IMG/VR virus record: IMGVR_UViG_3300009786_001527
Coordinates: 1 to 39,675 of that record
DNA: 39,675 bases
Strand: one strand, 5' to 3'
Origin: a virus
In this document: positions 30,411-38,595 of the stretch, piece after piece
Layout of the letters: every line of letters starts with the position of its first letter
Numbering within the stretch: the stretch's first letter is position 1
Position numbers and translations under genes: made by a program
Notes under the pieces: model-generated
What the model saw: the letters and a program-made list of their open reading frames with translations, nothing else
What the model was told of the DNA's origin: nothing
The model's database searches: none

Positions 30411-31302
30411 AACTCTGTAATGGAATAGATAAACATACGCGGTTAATAATACCATTGCGGGTATATTTGTCCCATTTTGCATCGTTTGATAACCCAAATA
30501 TTACTGTATCACTTGGTGTTAAATCTAGTTCTTTACATAAATCAAGTTGTTTCCGTCTATATTTTTCGTAAATAAAGTCTGGTGAAAACTTTTTCATTAG
30601 TCCAGTATGTATTTTCATATTAAGTTTAGGCAAATAATTCCAGTCGTTGCACATTGCTAATGGGGTATCCAATTGATCTTTTGATAGTAATATTCCAACT
30701 CGCATAAATCCTGTGCAAAACATCTTTGACAAACTAAATGCTACACTACGAACATGTGGATATTTCGTTAGGTCCAATGCATCGGGACTATAATAGATGC
30801 CAAAATATGCAAGGTCAAGCATTACATTTGTATTCTCTAAAAACTTCATACGTTCATCAAAGTCGTCTAAGCAATTTCCTGTCGCGGCAAATGGATAACT
30901 TACTATCGATCCGTGGCTTATATATGGGCCGGCCGGCAGCGGAACTTTATCTGTCATACGTATACGTTTGTTTGCTTTAAATGATGTGTGGTATGGATAC
31001 TCACCTGGAAATGTATATACTCTGCCATTACTAATATTGTAATGGTTTTCAATTGCTTGGGTGTTTCCTAATGTAATATAAGAATGTTTAAATTTGTTTA
31101 AACCTTTAATTTTAAATAATGTAGAGTCATCGACCCAATCTAAAAATTGTGATTTAAACTCATCATTGTTGCAAGATACGTGCAGTGAGGCTGGGCCTTT
31201 CCCGCTATCAAATAGTTTTGGGCCACCGCCTATATTATACACAAGTTCCTTGTGTACTTCTTCATCGAGGATGGGCCTCGCACCTATTGTTGTTTCAAAC
31301 AT
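30409..31302 (-). CDS. PLP-dependent aminotransferase-fold protein (fold type I), short
   Basis: A 297-residue protein with the active-site order of fold type I aminotransferases: an Asp-x-x-Tyr pair D163/Y166 (VMLDLAYFG), the Schiff-base lysine K193 in AFSLSKMF, and R201 eight residues later (GFMRVG), as in aspartate aminotransferase. A G/N-rich SYITLGNTQAIENHY lies at the cofactor-binding start. It is about 100 residues shorter than typical class I enzymes, mainly missing N- and C-terminal small-domain parts. It is the last gene of the minus-strand operon; its ATG overlaps the upstream TGA (TGATG). The reaction is unknown: transamination, decarboxylation or a peptide amino-group reaction are all possible. 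Confidence 0.75.
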   Translation of the reverse strand: MFETTIGARPILDEEVHKELVYNIGGGPKLFDSGKGPASLHVSCNNDEFKSQFLDWVDDSTLFKIKGLNKFKHSYITLGNTQAIENHYNISNGRVYTFPGEYPYHTSFKANKRIRMTDKVPLPAGPYISHGSIVSYPFAATGNCLDDFDERMKFLENTNVMLDLAYFGIYYSPDALDLTKYPHVRSVAFSLSKMFCTGFMRVGILLSKDQLDTPLAMCNDWNYLPKLNMKIHTGLMKKFSPDFIYEKYRRKQLDLCKELDLTPSDTVIFGLSNDAKWDKYTRNGIINRVCLSIPLQS

Positions 31303-31847
31303 CAAATCATTTCCTTTAATATTGTAGGTAAGGATTGATCAATTTTACATAACCATTCGTTGTAACTGCGTTTTTCTAAATCAATTCCCTCAGGTCTTTC
31401 CCTGGCCCATTTAAAATCAAAAGCCATTAGTTGATCATTATGTAACGTTAAATTGCTTAGACTTCCGTTACGTTTAAATACATTATTCTCTTTAAAAAAT
31501 GCATACATTTCGATTATTTGTTCTTTTATATCTGGAATAGTTTTATGCAAATCCCCAAGCATATATAAATCTAATAGATCACAACCATAGTATTTTTGAA
31601 TAATTATATTATCTTCAACTGATACTAGTTCAGGAACCCATTTACCTTTTAATGTTTTAAGCCAGTGGGCTTCATTATTAAATGCTTTGTTTATTTGTTC
31701 TTCAGTAAACGTTGTTGGCTTTCCTGAAACTGTAATACCTCCTACTTTATATTCTTTTTTAATTAACGTTTTATCACTGTTAATATATACTTCAGCAAGT
31801 GTTCCAGTTTGTTTAAGTGGGTCAAAAATTATATTCCATTGTTTCAT
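31302..31847 (-). CDS. Kinase-fold protein with degenerate catalytic loop
   Basis: A 181-residue protein that follows the protein kinase/aminoglycoside phosphotransferase layout: a strand lysine (TLIKKEY, K30/K31), an alpha-C type glutamate E59 (NNEAHWL), a hinge-like IIIQKYYGCDLLDLY, a catalytic-loop equivalent KRNGSLSN, and DFK in AFDFKWA instead of DFG. The catalytic Asp of HRD appears as Asn. It is only about two-thirds of a normal kinase, so it may be an inactive binding protein. ATGA overlap with the oxygenase gene upstream and TGATG overlap with the aminotransferase-like gene downstream. Confidence 0.6.
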   Translation of the reverse strand: MKQWNIIFDPLKQTGTLAEVYINSDKTLIKKEYKVGGITVSGKPTTFTEEQINKAFNNEAHWLKTLKGKWVPELVSVEDNIIIQKYYGCDLLDLYMLGDLHKTIPDIKEQIIEMYAFFKENNVFKRNGSLSNLTLHNDQLMAFDFKWARERPEGIDLEKRSYNEWLCKIDQSLPTILKEMI

Positions 31848-32524
31848 TCGAAAAATCCTGTAAGGCTAAGACGATAGTTGTCACCTGCAGAACGATCTAC
31901 TCGTTCTACTTTATGCACAACTCGTTTATTAACGAACACTATACGATTTGGCAAGGGTGCAATATACATACCAAATCCTGGATCGAGAACAACTTGGCTT
32001 TCATTATCTAAATCAAATGTTGGTAGTATTTTTTTAATTTCTTTAGAATACATATCCATTGGTTCAACGTCAATGCTATGTTCTTTATAAACATTAAACT
32101 CAGTGTTGGGAGATGCTATAAGCATATTGCCTCCCCAAGTATGTTTCCATTGCTTATGTAAATAAAATGTGTATGCTCCAGCAAACATACCAGAGTCTCG
32201 ATGCCAACTTAGTTCTGCACCAGCGGCATAGGCGTGCATCATTAAACTAAAGTTACTCCAATCTGCACGGTGCTCGGATGCATATTCGTGTACTGCTCTC
32301 ATAAAATTACGGAAGGGAACTGGTGCCATGACAAGTCTATCATATTTGTATTTCTTATCAGATTTATATATAGTGCCAGCGTTTAGTTTATAGATTTTAT
32401 CGTCACCATATTCGAGTTGCTTTAATTTTAAGCATTCCGCTTGTTCTCTAACTAGATCAAGGCTAGTTTGATCTAGGAAGTTATCTATAATTGTTGCTTG
32501 TTCAGATTCATACGTGATTTTCAT
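31844..32524 (-). CDS. 2-oxoglutarate/Fe(II) oxygenase, prolyl hydroxylase-like
   Basis: A 226-residue double-stranded beta-helix enzyme. Iron ligands H108 and D110 are in LSWHRDSGMF and the distal H204 in RVVHKVERV; R218 in NYRLSLTGFF would bind 2-oxoglutarate. WGGNMLIASP between them is typical of the prolyl 4-hydroxylase-like group. The family hydroxylates protein or small-molecule targets. ATGA-linked to the kinase-like gene; 17-base overlap with the gene before it. Confidence 0.82.
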   Translation of the reverse strand: MKITYESEQATIIDNFLDQTSLDLVREQAECLKLKQLEYGDDKIYKLNAGTIYKSDKKYKYDRLVMAPVPFRNFMRAVHEYASEHRADWSNFSLMMHAYAAGAELSWHRDSGMFAGAYTFYLHKQWKHTWGGNMLIASPNTEFNVYKEHSIDVEPMDMYSKEIKKILPTFDLDNESQVVLDPGFGMYIAPLPNRIVFVNKRVVHKVERVDRSAGDNYRLSLTGFFE

Positions 32525-33239
32525 TTAATATTCCTAAATTAGTAAACAATGATAAAGCATGTTTTTCTTTTGGCGTCTCGCTCTTAAAGTTATTACTGCA
32601 ATGCAATTGGGTTGAATCAAAAAATATAATGTCACCAACCTTCCATTTAATTACTGTTTCAATTGACAATCCATGCAAGTTATCGTAAGGCATATGAGTT
32701 AAGTATTGTTCATACAATTTTTTATCAATATTTTTATTAGTATAATGTTCTAAATGTGTATAGTCTGTTATTTTTATATTTTTATCAGGTGTAAAATGAT
32801 TATACCGATCGCTTTTAAGAAAATGTGCTCCTACTCCATAATGTCTTTGAGTTAACATAATAGTATAACAGTTTTCACTATCGGTTGTCAACGGTATAAG
32901 TATATTTTTATACGGGGTTATGTTTTTTTCATGTGGTGTATCTGTATGCACTACAAACGGCGTTGTAGTTCTAAAATAATTGCCGCCAGTTTTATGTACA
33001 GGTAATGGCAATTCATCTTTAACTTTTTCTAATATAAACTCCCATAGTTCAGCATCCACATTAACATTTTTAACATTTGACTGCTTTTGTTTAAAATGTG
33101 TTTCTTTAAGTTTTAGTTCTTTAACTAGTAACCATTGAATATCGTATTCATCTAACTTTTCTAAGCAAACCTTAGGTGGACTAGCAAGTCGTTTTGCTTC
33201 TTTTACAACGTTAGGGTTTAAATTGTGGATTGATGTCAT
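32508..33239 (-). CDS. 2-oxoglutarate/Fe(II) oxygenase-like protein
   Basis: A 243-residue protein whose C-terminal half looks like a double-stranded beta-helix: H98/D100 in FVVHTDTPHE, then YKNILIPLTT, a distal H213 in FFDSTQLHCSNNF and a basic residue before HALSLFTNL that may contact the cosubstrate. The N-terminal ~75 residues are helical and could bind a partner. Similar proteins occur in marine phages without an assigned target. It overlaps the radical SAM gene upstream by 29 bases. Confidence 0.72.
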   Translation of the reverse strand: MTSIHNLNPNVVKEAKRLASPPKVCLEKLDEYDIQWLLVKELKLKETHFKQKQSNVKNVNVDAELWEFILEKVKDELPLPVHKTGGNYFRTTTPFVVHTDTPHEKNITPYKNILIPLTTDSENCYTIMLTQRHYGVGAHFLKSDRYNHFTPDKNIKITDYTHLEHYTNKNIDKKLYEQYLTHMPYDNLHGLSIETVIKWKVGDIIFFDSTQLHCSNNFKSETPKEKHALSLFTNLGILNENHV

Positions 33240-34368
33240 AAAAATTGTTACCTCTAATCGTATCTAGCCTTTCTATCCAGTCTGTAAATTTGTTCCATTT
33301 TTTTGTAGGATTTTCTGCACGCAACCTTTGGGCAATATGTTCTAAGTGTTGTACGGTTTCTAGATTATTAATTAGTTCCTTTCGAAACTCATCAGGGATG
33401 TGTTTTATATGTAAATTATCTGGTTTACTCAGGATTCTAAACATACCTCGTTCTGCAGGCATCGGCGCCCTCATTAAGTTTTTTATATACAAGAAATTCC
33501 AATACTCATGTATGTTAACTAGGTGTGCTATATTTAAAACACTTACAACTGTATTTGTTGATAACAGATAGTTGTTATTTTCTTTAAACAGTTCAAAATA
33601 TTTTTGTATATTCTTTTCTATTGTTTTCCAATCGCTATGATAACGTACATATTCTGCAACGTCTCCAATTCCATCGATACTCATAATAATATGCACTCGT
33701 TCAAAATGTTTCCAATAGTTTTTAAATTTGTATGGATCGTGCATAAGATTAACAATATATACTAATCTAATATTTTTAGCAATATCGTGTTTAATAAATT
33801 TTTTAATTAAAGATAGATGTTGTGGCATCATTAAAATTTCGCCACCTGCTAGTTTAATAGTTTTTAGATTTTTTAATATATCCCAACTTAATTGCTCAAT
33901 TTTAAATGACTTTTCTACGCCGCTGGCATTCTCAACAATACGGTCGCCGAAACTGCTAAACAATTCTCCTTTTGCAAGACCGTATAACTGTTGTTCATCA
34001 TCATACCATTTAGAACTATTATAACTTCCACACGTTACACAAGCAAGGTTACATAAGTTACCTAAATTTATTTCCATTGTTTCTAGTCTAGGTTCTGCTT
34101 GAAATCCTCTTGCATCATTATGTATTTGCCTATGACTTTTGCCGCCTTGTGCTTCATGTTCTGAACAAGTTACACAATTTTTAGGCAACGGCTCGCCATT
34201 AAGCATACCTTGCCTAACCTTTTGCATATAAGGACTATCAAACATTTCCTTAACGTTTTTCGCTGGTGGATGATCGGCCATTCGCCACCAGCAACAAGGA
34301 GTAACTTTGTTATTATCAATATAAGTATGAGAAAAGGCAGCATTGCAATAAGATGTTTTCTTATCCAT
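33211..34368 (-). CDS. Radical SAM protein with N-terminal twitch-like Cys domain (1)
   Basis: About 385 residues from ATG 34368. N-terminal cysteines C8, C25/C26, C65 and C68 (TPCCWW and NCVTCSEHEAQGGKS) resemble a twitch or half-SPASM auxiliary cluster placed before the barrel. The radical SAM motif is CNLACVTC (C106, C110, C113) and the SAM-binding motif is LAGGEIL. SIDGIGDVAEYVRYH is shared with the two related genes upstream. The alternative start at 34395 overlaps the preceding gene by 26 bases and has no clear ribosome binding site. Target unknown; N-terminal-twitch radical SAM proteins occur in marine phages and bacteria. Confidence 0.85.
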   Translation of the reverse strand: MDKKTSYCNAAFSHTYIDNNKVTPCCWWRMADHPPAKNVKEMFDSPYMQKVRQGMLNGEPLPKNCVTCSEHEAQGGKSHRQIHNDARGFQAEPRLETMEINLGNLCNLACVTCGSYNSSKWYDDEQQLYGLAKGELFSSFGDRIVENASGVEKSFKIEQLSWDILKNLKTIKLAGGEILMMPQHLSLIKKFIKHDIAKNIRLVYIVNLMHDPYKFKNYWKHFERVHIIMSIDGIGDVAEYVRYHSDWKTIEKNIQKYFELFKENNNYLLSTNTVVSVLNIAHLVNIHEYWNFLYIKNLMRAPMPAERGMFRILSKPDNLHIKHIPDEFRKELINNLETVQHLEHIAQRLRAENPTKKWNKFTDWIERLDTIRGNNFYDINPQFKP

Positions 34369-34369
34369 T

Positions 34370-35602
34370 TTAAATTCCGTCAAATAAAAATTCATTTAAA
34401 GGAAATAATTTTAAATAATTCGTTCCTTTGCTAACATCATATGCGTCTAGAAATGTTTTTAATTTTCGTATTTCATCATAATTTGGTTCTAAACTAGAAT
34501 AATTATCGCACATATCTAATATGTGAGATTGATATTTTTTATATTGTCTAAAATCTTGCTTCGCAACAAGTTCTTTAACACGTTTTAATTTATTTCCATA
34601 CTCTTTCATATAAAATTTAGAAGGCTTAGATACAAAATTATAATGCGGAACAACTCCGGGTGTATTATCATCTAACCATTGACATATTGTATCTAAGTAT
34701 TGTATATTAAGTATACTTAATGCAACATTACAACGCATTCGAGTTATTTGTGGATGGCCATACCATTCATTATAGTATTCTTTAAAGTTTATTTGAAAAT
34801 TATCCCAATTGAAATTAGTTCTAACATATTCTCCTTGTTCGCCAACTCCATCAATACTAAATCTAACAAATACAGTATGTCCTGCATTAAAAAGTCTTTC
34901 TAAATATTCATAATGTTTAGTTTTAAATTTCGCTGGCCAGTACCCATTAGTGCTATAACTGATTTGCTTTTTTGTTGCATCTTTTGGAGCATTTAGTATT
35001 AAATCTAATAACGGATAAAAGTCTTCGTGTATTACTGGTTCGCCGCCAAACAATTGAATGGATTGGATATCATTATAATTATCTTTTATCCATTTAAAGT
35101 ATTGCTGTCGTGTTTCTTTTGGGTCGATATCTCTGTTCATCCAAGATAATGCAGTGTCACTAAATCCTACATCTTCTTCCCACAAAGAACTACATATTGA
35201 ATGACACGTTAAGCATTTAATATTACATAAGTTACTAAATTTAATTTCTACCCATTTAGGGCCCATAGTTTTAATAGCAGATGTTCCGCGTTCTGGCCAA
35301 ATGTCTGATTCAAATACTTTGCGGTAACTTTTATCGCCGCCACTTGCTTCGGATTGCCAACAATCGTTACAAGCAGGATGTTTTTCTCCTGCTACTAATG
35401 CTTTCCGTAACTCTTGCAACGGTGCATGATTATTAAATTGTATCTCGCCGCTCTCAAGCGGCTGATATTGTTGTCGCGGGCAAATACGCCACATACCGAG
35501 TCCGGTATCAATACTATACCATTCCCACGGATGAGCACAGGCCGTATCTGTTTGCTTAGGACTGTCCGGATGGACTAATTTTTCTTGGGTTCTCCAACTC
35601 AT
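34370..35602 (-). CDS. Radical SAM protein with N-terminal twitch-like Cys domain (2)
   Basis: A 410-residue radical SAM protein. N-terminal cysteines C22, C41, C78 and C81 (ACAHPW, RICPRQQ, ACNDCWQSEASGGDKS) form a probable auxiliary-cluster domain. The barrel motif is CNIKCLTC (C126, C130, C133), with LFGGEPV for SAM and RFSIDGVGEQGEYVRT. It shares order and motifs with its two neighbours but is divergent enough to have its own substrate position. Start at 35602 overlaps the AspH-like gene stop (ATGA). Confidence 0.87.
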   Translation of the reverse strand: MSWRTQEKLVHPDSPKQTDTACAHPWEWYSIDTGLGMWRICPRQQYQPLESGEIQFNNHAPLQELRKALVAGEKHPACNDCWQSEASGGDKSYRKVFESDIWPERGTSAIKTMGPKWVEIKFSNLCNIKCLTCHSICSSLWEEDVGFSDTALSWMNRDIDPKETRQQYFKWIKDNYNDIQSIQLFGGEPVIHEDFYPLLDLILNAPKDATKKQISYSTNGYWPAKFKTKHYEYLERLFNAGHTVFVRFSIDGVGEQGEYVRTNFNWDNFQINFKEYYNEWYGHPQITRMRCNVALSILNIQYLDTICQWLDDNTPGVVPHYNFVSKPSKFYMKEYGNKLKRVKELVAKQDFRQYKKYQSHILDMCDNYSSLEPNYDEIRKLKTFLDAYDVSKGTNYLKLFPLNEFLFDGI

Positions 35603-36162
35603 ACTAATGTACCTACTATGTGTATACGTTCGTCAACTGGTGATCCATTAAATGCAGAATGATAGTGCCCATTTGTACTAACCTTCCATATTTTTCCTGT
35701 AGACAGATGAAATGATTCTTCTTCGATTACCATACGACAGCCAGGATGTGTAACTACAGGAATATGTATTCTATCCTCAGTATCTTTATGCCAAGTTAAT
35801 GCAGTTTTACGTATATTAACCATTATTCTAATTCTTCCTAGTTGATAATTTTTCTTTAAGTTTTTTAGTAGTTCAAACGTATACGGAAATTCTTGTAATT
35901 CGTGATTAAGTTCTGTAAAATCTTCTTCCCTTAACGGTATTTCTCTATCATATTGCTTAAATTTTCTATCATTCTCTGTAGCATATAAACGAGAGCCGCA
36001 TCCATGATACCATGGGTCTTTACAATCTACAGGATGCGTTAGGCATAACTGCTTATCCCAATAATGTAATGGTTTTTCTGCAATTATATATAATATTTCT
36101 TCTTCTAATACTCCGGGCCCGTCATGGGCACTAAGTTCCGTATAGTATTTGCCTACTATCAT
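35599..36162 (-). CDS. Aspartyl/asparaginyl beta-hydroxylase-like 2OG oxygenase
   Basis: A 187-residue AspH-like protein from ATG 36162, which overlaps the radical SAM stop (TAATG); an earlier in-frame start at 36192 is less likely. Iron-site residues H125 and D127 (LTWHKDTEDRIHIPV) and a distal H168 (NGHYHSAFN), with R179 (DERIHIVG). AspH-type enzymes hydroxylate Asp or Asn side chains in proteins. Embedded between two radical SAM genes in the operon, it supports a protein- or peptide-directed pathway. A Cys-rich segment near residues 40-55 (KQLCLTHPVDCKD) is unusual. Confidence 0.8.
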   Translation of the reverse strand: MIVGKYYTELSAHDGPGVLEEEILYIIAEKPLHYWDKQLCLTHPVDCKDPWYHGCGSRLYATENDRKFKQYDREIPLREEDFTELNHELQEFPYTFELLKNLKKNYQLGRIRIMVNIRKTALTWHKDTEDRIHIPVVTHPGCRMVIEEESFHLSTGKIWKVSTNGHYHSAFNGSPVDERIHIVGTLV

Positions 36163-37418
36163 TATTCCATACCTATTGTTGGTGCGCCCCAACCTGTATT
36201 CATTAATGTAGCAAACTTTGGAACTGTATCAGCAAACTTCTCGTTACGTGCTTTATCTAATTTACTAGTAAAGTCAACAAACTGCGGTATTAAATGACTT
36301 AAATCATCAGCATTCATATAGTTGCAAAGTTGATTCCAGTTTTGTTTTTGCTTTTCGTTTGGGCCGTTGTCCCACAATTGTTTCATTACAATATCCTTAC
36401 AATGCTGTGTTAAAATAGGCAAACTTAAACAACTAGGTGCCGCGGCATGTGTATGATTTAACCATGTACTATTACTAAATGGTTCTTTGTAATATTTATC
36501 CATCATTTCCGCCCACCAGTTAGTTATGTTAGGAACGTCTAGTATATTATAAACTGTAATTGTAGGACGAGAGCCCACAGTAATATTCATATCATGACTT
36601 AATTCCATAAGACGTTGTGTTACTTTTTTAACTGTATTAAAATTAGTAGGGTGTCGTACATATTCTATTACAGGGCCAATACCATCTAAACTTGTAGCAA
36701 ATTCAACGTGCTTGAATTTTGACCATAAGTTAATTAAATTCTTTTTAGGCATAATTGTTAGATTAGTACTATAATTTAAATAAACATCTTTTGCTTGTCC
36801 CATGTCTACTAACTTCTGTAATATTACCGAATATTCAGGCATAATAAAAGGCTCACCACCAGTCATTTTTAAATGTCTAATGTTAGGTAACACCTCATCA
36901 AGTTTTGACATATCGATAGTTCGTGGCTCTGGATGTTCTTCAATATACTTAGGTATGTCGTCGGGTCTCCATCCGTGATATTCTTTTGTAACTTCCCAAT
37001 CCTTATACCAGTTAGTGCTAAATGCTGGGCCGCACATACGACAACGTATATTACAACGATTATTAAAACTTAATTCTAGCCATGTAATCTTAGGATTATT
37101 AGTATCTAAATCATAGTGTAGGTCTCCTAAGCGTTCAATGTCTCGATTATAATTTTGCCTAAGACTTGTGTGCTTGCCGGCATCTTCCTCTTGCCAACAC
37201 TTTATACATCCACTATTCCTTCTACCAGATAGCATATCATCGCGCAGATTAGTTTGAAAATCTCCTGTAAAGATTTCCTCTAAACTATAACCACGTATGT
37301 TATTTTCTTTTGGAACTTTTTGTCCTGTATAACGGCAGCAAGGTTTTACTTGTCCGCCAGGCCCTAAAAACTGATGGTTCCAGCCGAAACTGCAAAAGGT
37401 ATCGGAAGGCCAATTCAT
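36162..37418 (-). CDS. Radical SAM protein with N-terminal twitch-like Cys domain (3)
   Basis: A 418-residue radical SAM protein. N-terminal cysteines C9, C27/C28, C71 and C74 (VKPCCRYTG and GCIKCWQEEDAGKHTS) give a twitch-like auxiliary cluster. The barrel motif is CNIRCRMC (C122, C126, C129), with MTGGEPFI and the ATSLDGIGPVIEYVRH strand. The C-terminal ~80 residues are helical. It is coupled to the SPASM-type radical SAM gene upstream (ATGA) and to the AspH-like gene downstream (TAATG). Best of the three matches to the N-terminal-twitch radical SAM type. Confidence 0.88.
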   Translation of the reverse strand: MNWPSDTFCSFGWNHQFLGPGGQVKPCCRYTGQKVPKENNIRGYSLEEIFTGDFQTNLRDDMLSGRRNSGCIKCWQEEDAGKHTSLRQNYNRDIERLGDLHYDLDTNNPKITWLELSFNNRCNIRCRMCGPAFSTNWYKDWEVTKEYHGWRPDDIPKYIEEHPEPRTIDMSKLDEVLPNIRHLKMTGGEPFIMPEYSVILQKLVDMGQAKDVYLNYSTNLTIMPKKNLINLWSKFKHVEFATSLDGIGPVIEYVRHPTNFNTVKKVTQRLMELSHDMNITVGSRPTITVYNILDVPNITNWWAEMMDKYYKEPFSNSTWLNHTHAAAPSCLSLPILTQHCKDIVMKQLWDNGPNEKQKQNWNQLCNYMNADDLSHLIPQFVDFTSKLDKARNEKFADTVPKFATLMNTGWGAPTIGME

Positions 37419-38536
37419 TTGTTTAATATAATCCTTTCTGCATTAGATGAGCCGAGTCCACTAGTAAACTCATAATCTGTGCCGCAAGTTCTACCACACG
37501 TATGTAACTTTCCAGGAGTATCTTTTTGTGTATTTGACCAACTCTTAACTAAATCTTTAGCATACCAGTCGTGTTGTAATATGTTTTCAAGTTTAAAATT
37601 ACGTATGGAATTAAAGCCTGGACTATGTATGGCTTCCAATGCTTGTAATTGTTGTTTTTGTATATTGTTTGTTCCAATAAAAAATTCTGGTGCGCCTACC
37701 CAACAACATGGCCATACTTTTCCTTGAAAATCAATATAAATTGTTTTATCTTTTTGATACTTACATTCTATAGGAGTAACATCTACATAATTAGACCATG
37801 AACCGTATTCTTGTAATACATATTCAAATTTTGTTTTATTTTTATTATCTTTATCAGATATAACTCGCAGTCGTTCACCAGTGTTTTGTTTAAAAACTTG
37901 CTCGGTATCCCGTGTTGTATTGTTTTTAAATTCTTGATTGGCTACAAATCTACTAGTATTTTTTATTACCATAGACTTAAAACCCATTTCTTTTGCTAAT
38001 GCTTTTGCTTCTTCAACTTGGTGTGCGTTGTGATCAAATATTAAGTAATCCCATCTAGCATTACCACCTGCATCAATAAATGCTTTAGCATTTTTCATTA
38101 TAATATCAAAGTTACTGTTTACACGATATAAATGATTTGTATCTGCAAGGCCGTCTATGCTAAAATAAACTTGATCGCGCGGCCTGTTAAAAATAATTGC
38201 TAATTTCTTCCACCAATCGGGTTTTCTTGCACTGCCGTTTGTGTACAATTGCATAGATTTAACACCAGAATAACGTAACCAAAAAGCACACTCCATCCAA
38301 GTTCCACTAGCAATACTATCACCATAACTGCCGCACCAATATACCCTATCCAGTTGCGGAGCAAATTCGGGTGTAAAGATCTTCTTATAATCTTTTAGTG
38401 TAAGTTCAGATAAAGGCAATTCTGGATTAAGTTGTCCTTCGTGTACTCTTGCACACTGTGGGCAAAGTAAATTGCACTTGCTGGTATGCTCGAGGTGAAC
38501 TACTTTAATTTCATCTAAGTTTAAATATGTGTTCAT
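37415..38536 (-). CDS. Radical SAM protein with C-terminal SPASM-like Cys cluster, first gene of the minus operon
   Basis: A 373-residue radical SAM protein, paralogue of the gene at 13623-14705. Motif CNLLCPQC (C21, C25, C28), TNGSARKPDWW, YFSIDGLADTNHLYRVNS, then C-terminal cysteines (ECKYQKDK, WPCCWVG, TCGRTCGTDYEF) likely binding an auxiliary cluster. It is the 5' gene of the operon that runs to 30409. The intergenic gap to the divergent gene at 38596 holds the likely control region. Peptide modification is the best guess from the SPASM layout; no substrate is proven. Confidence 0.87.
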   Translation of the reverse strand: MNTYLNLDEIKVVHLEHTSKCNLLCPQCARVHEGQLNPELPLSELTLKDYKKIFTPEFAPQLDRVYWCGSYGDSIASGTWMECAFWLRYSGVKSMQLYTNGSARKPDWWKKLAIIFNRPRDQVYFSIDGLADTNHLYRVNSNFDIIMKNAKAFIDAGGNARWDYLIFDHNAHQVEEAKALAKEMGFKSMVIKNTSRFVANQEFKNNTTRDTEQVFKQNTGERLRVISDKDNKNKTKFEYVLQEYGSWSNYVDVTPIECKYQKDKTIYIDFQGKVWPCCWVGAPEFFIGTNNIQKQQLQALEAIHSPGFNSIRNFKLENILQHDWYAKDLVKSWSNTQKDTPGKLHTCGRTCGTDYEFTSGLGSSNAERIILNK

Positions 38537-38551
38537 TATATATGTATTTAA

Positions 38552-38590
38552 TCGAATAAATATTATATGTATGCAATCGTCGAATAAATA
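38552..38590 (+). repeat. Direct repeat of TCGAATAAATA between divergent genes
   Basis: TCGAATAAATATTAT at 38552 and TCGAATAAATACTATTAT at 38580, 28 bases apart. Each contains AATAAATA (38555-38562 and 38583-38590), matching NATAAATA. The first is placed to act as a late promoter for the plus-strand gene at 38596; the second is too close to the ATG for that unless the transcript has almost no leader. Confidence 0.6.
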
Positions 38591-38595
38591 CTATT

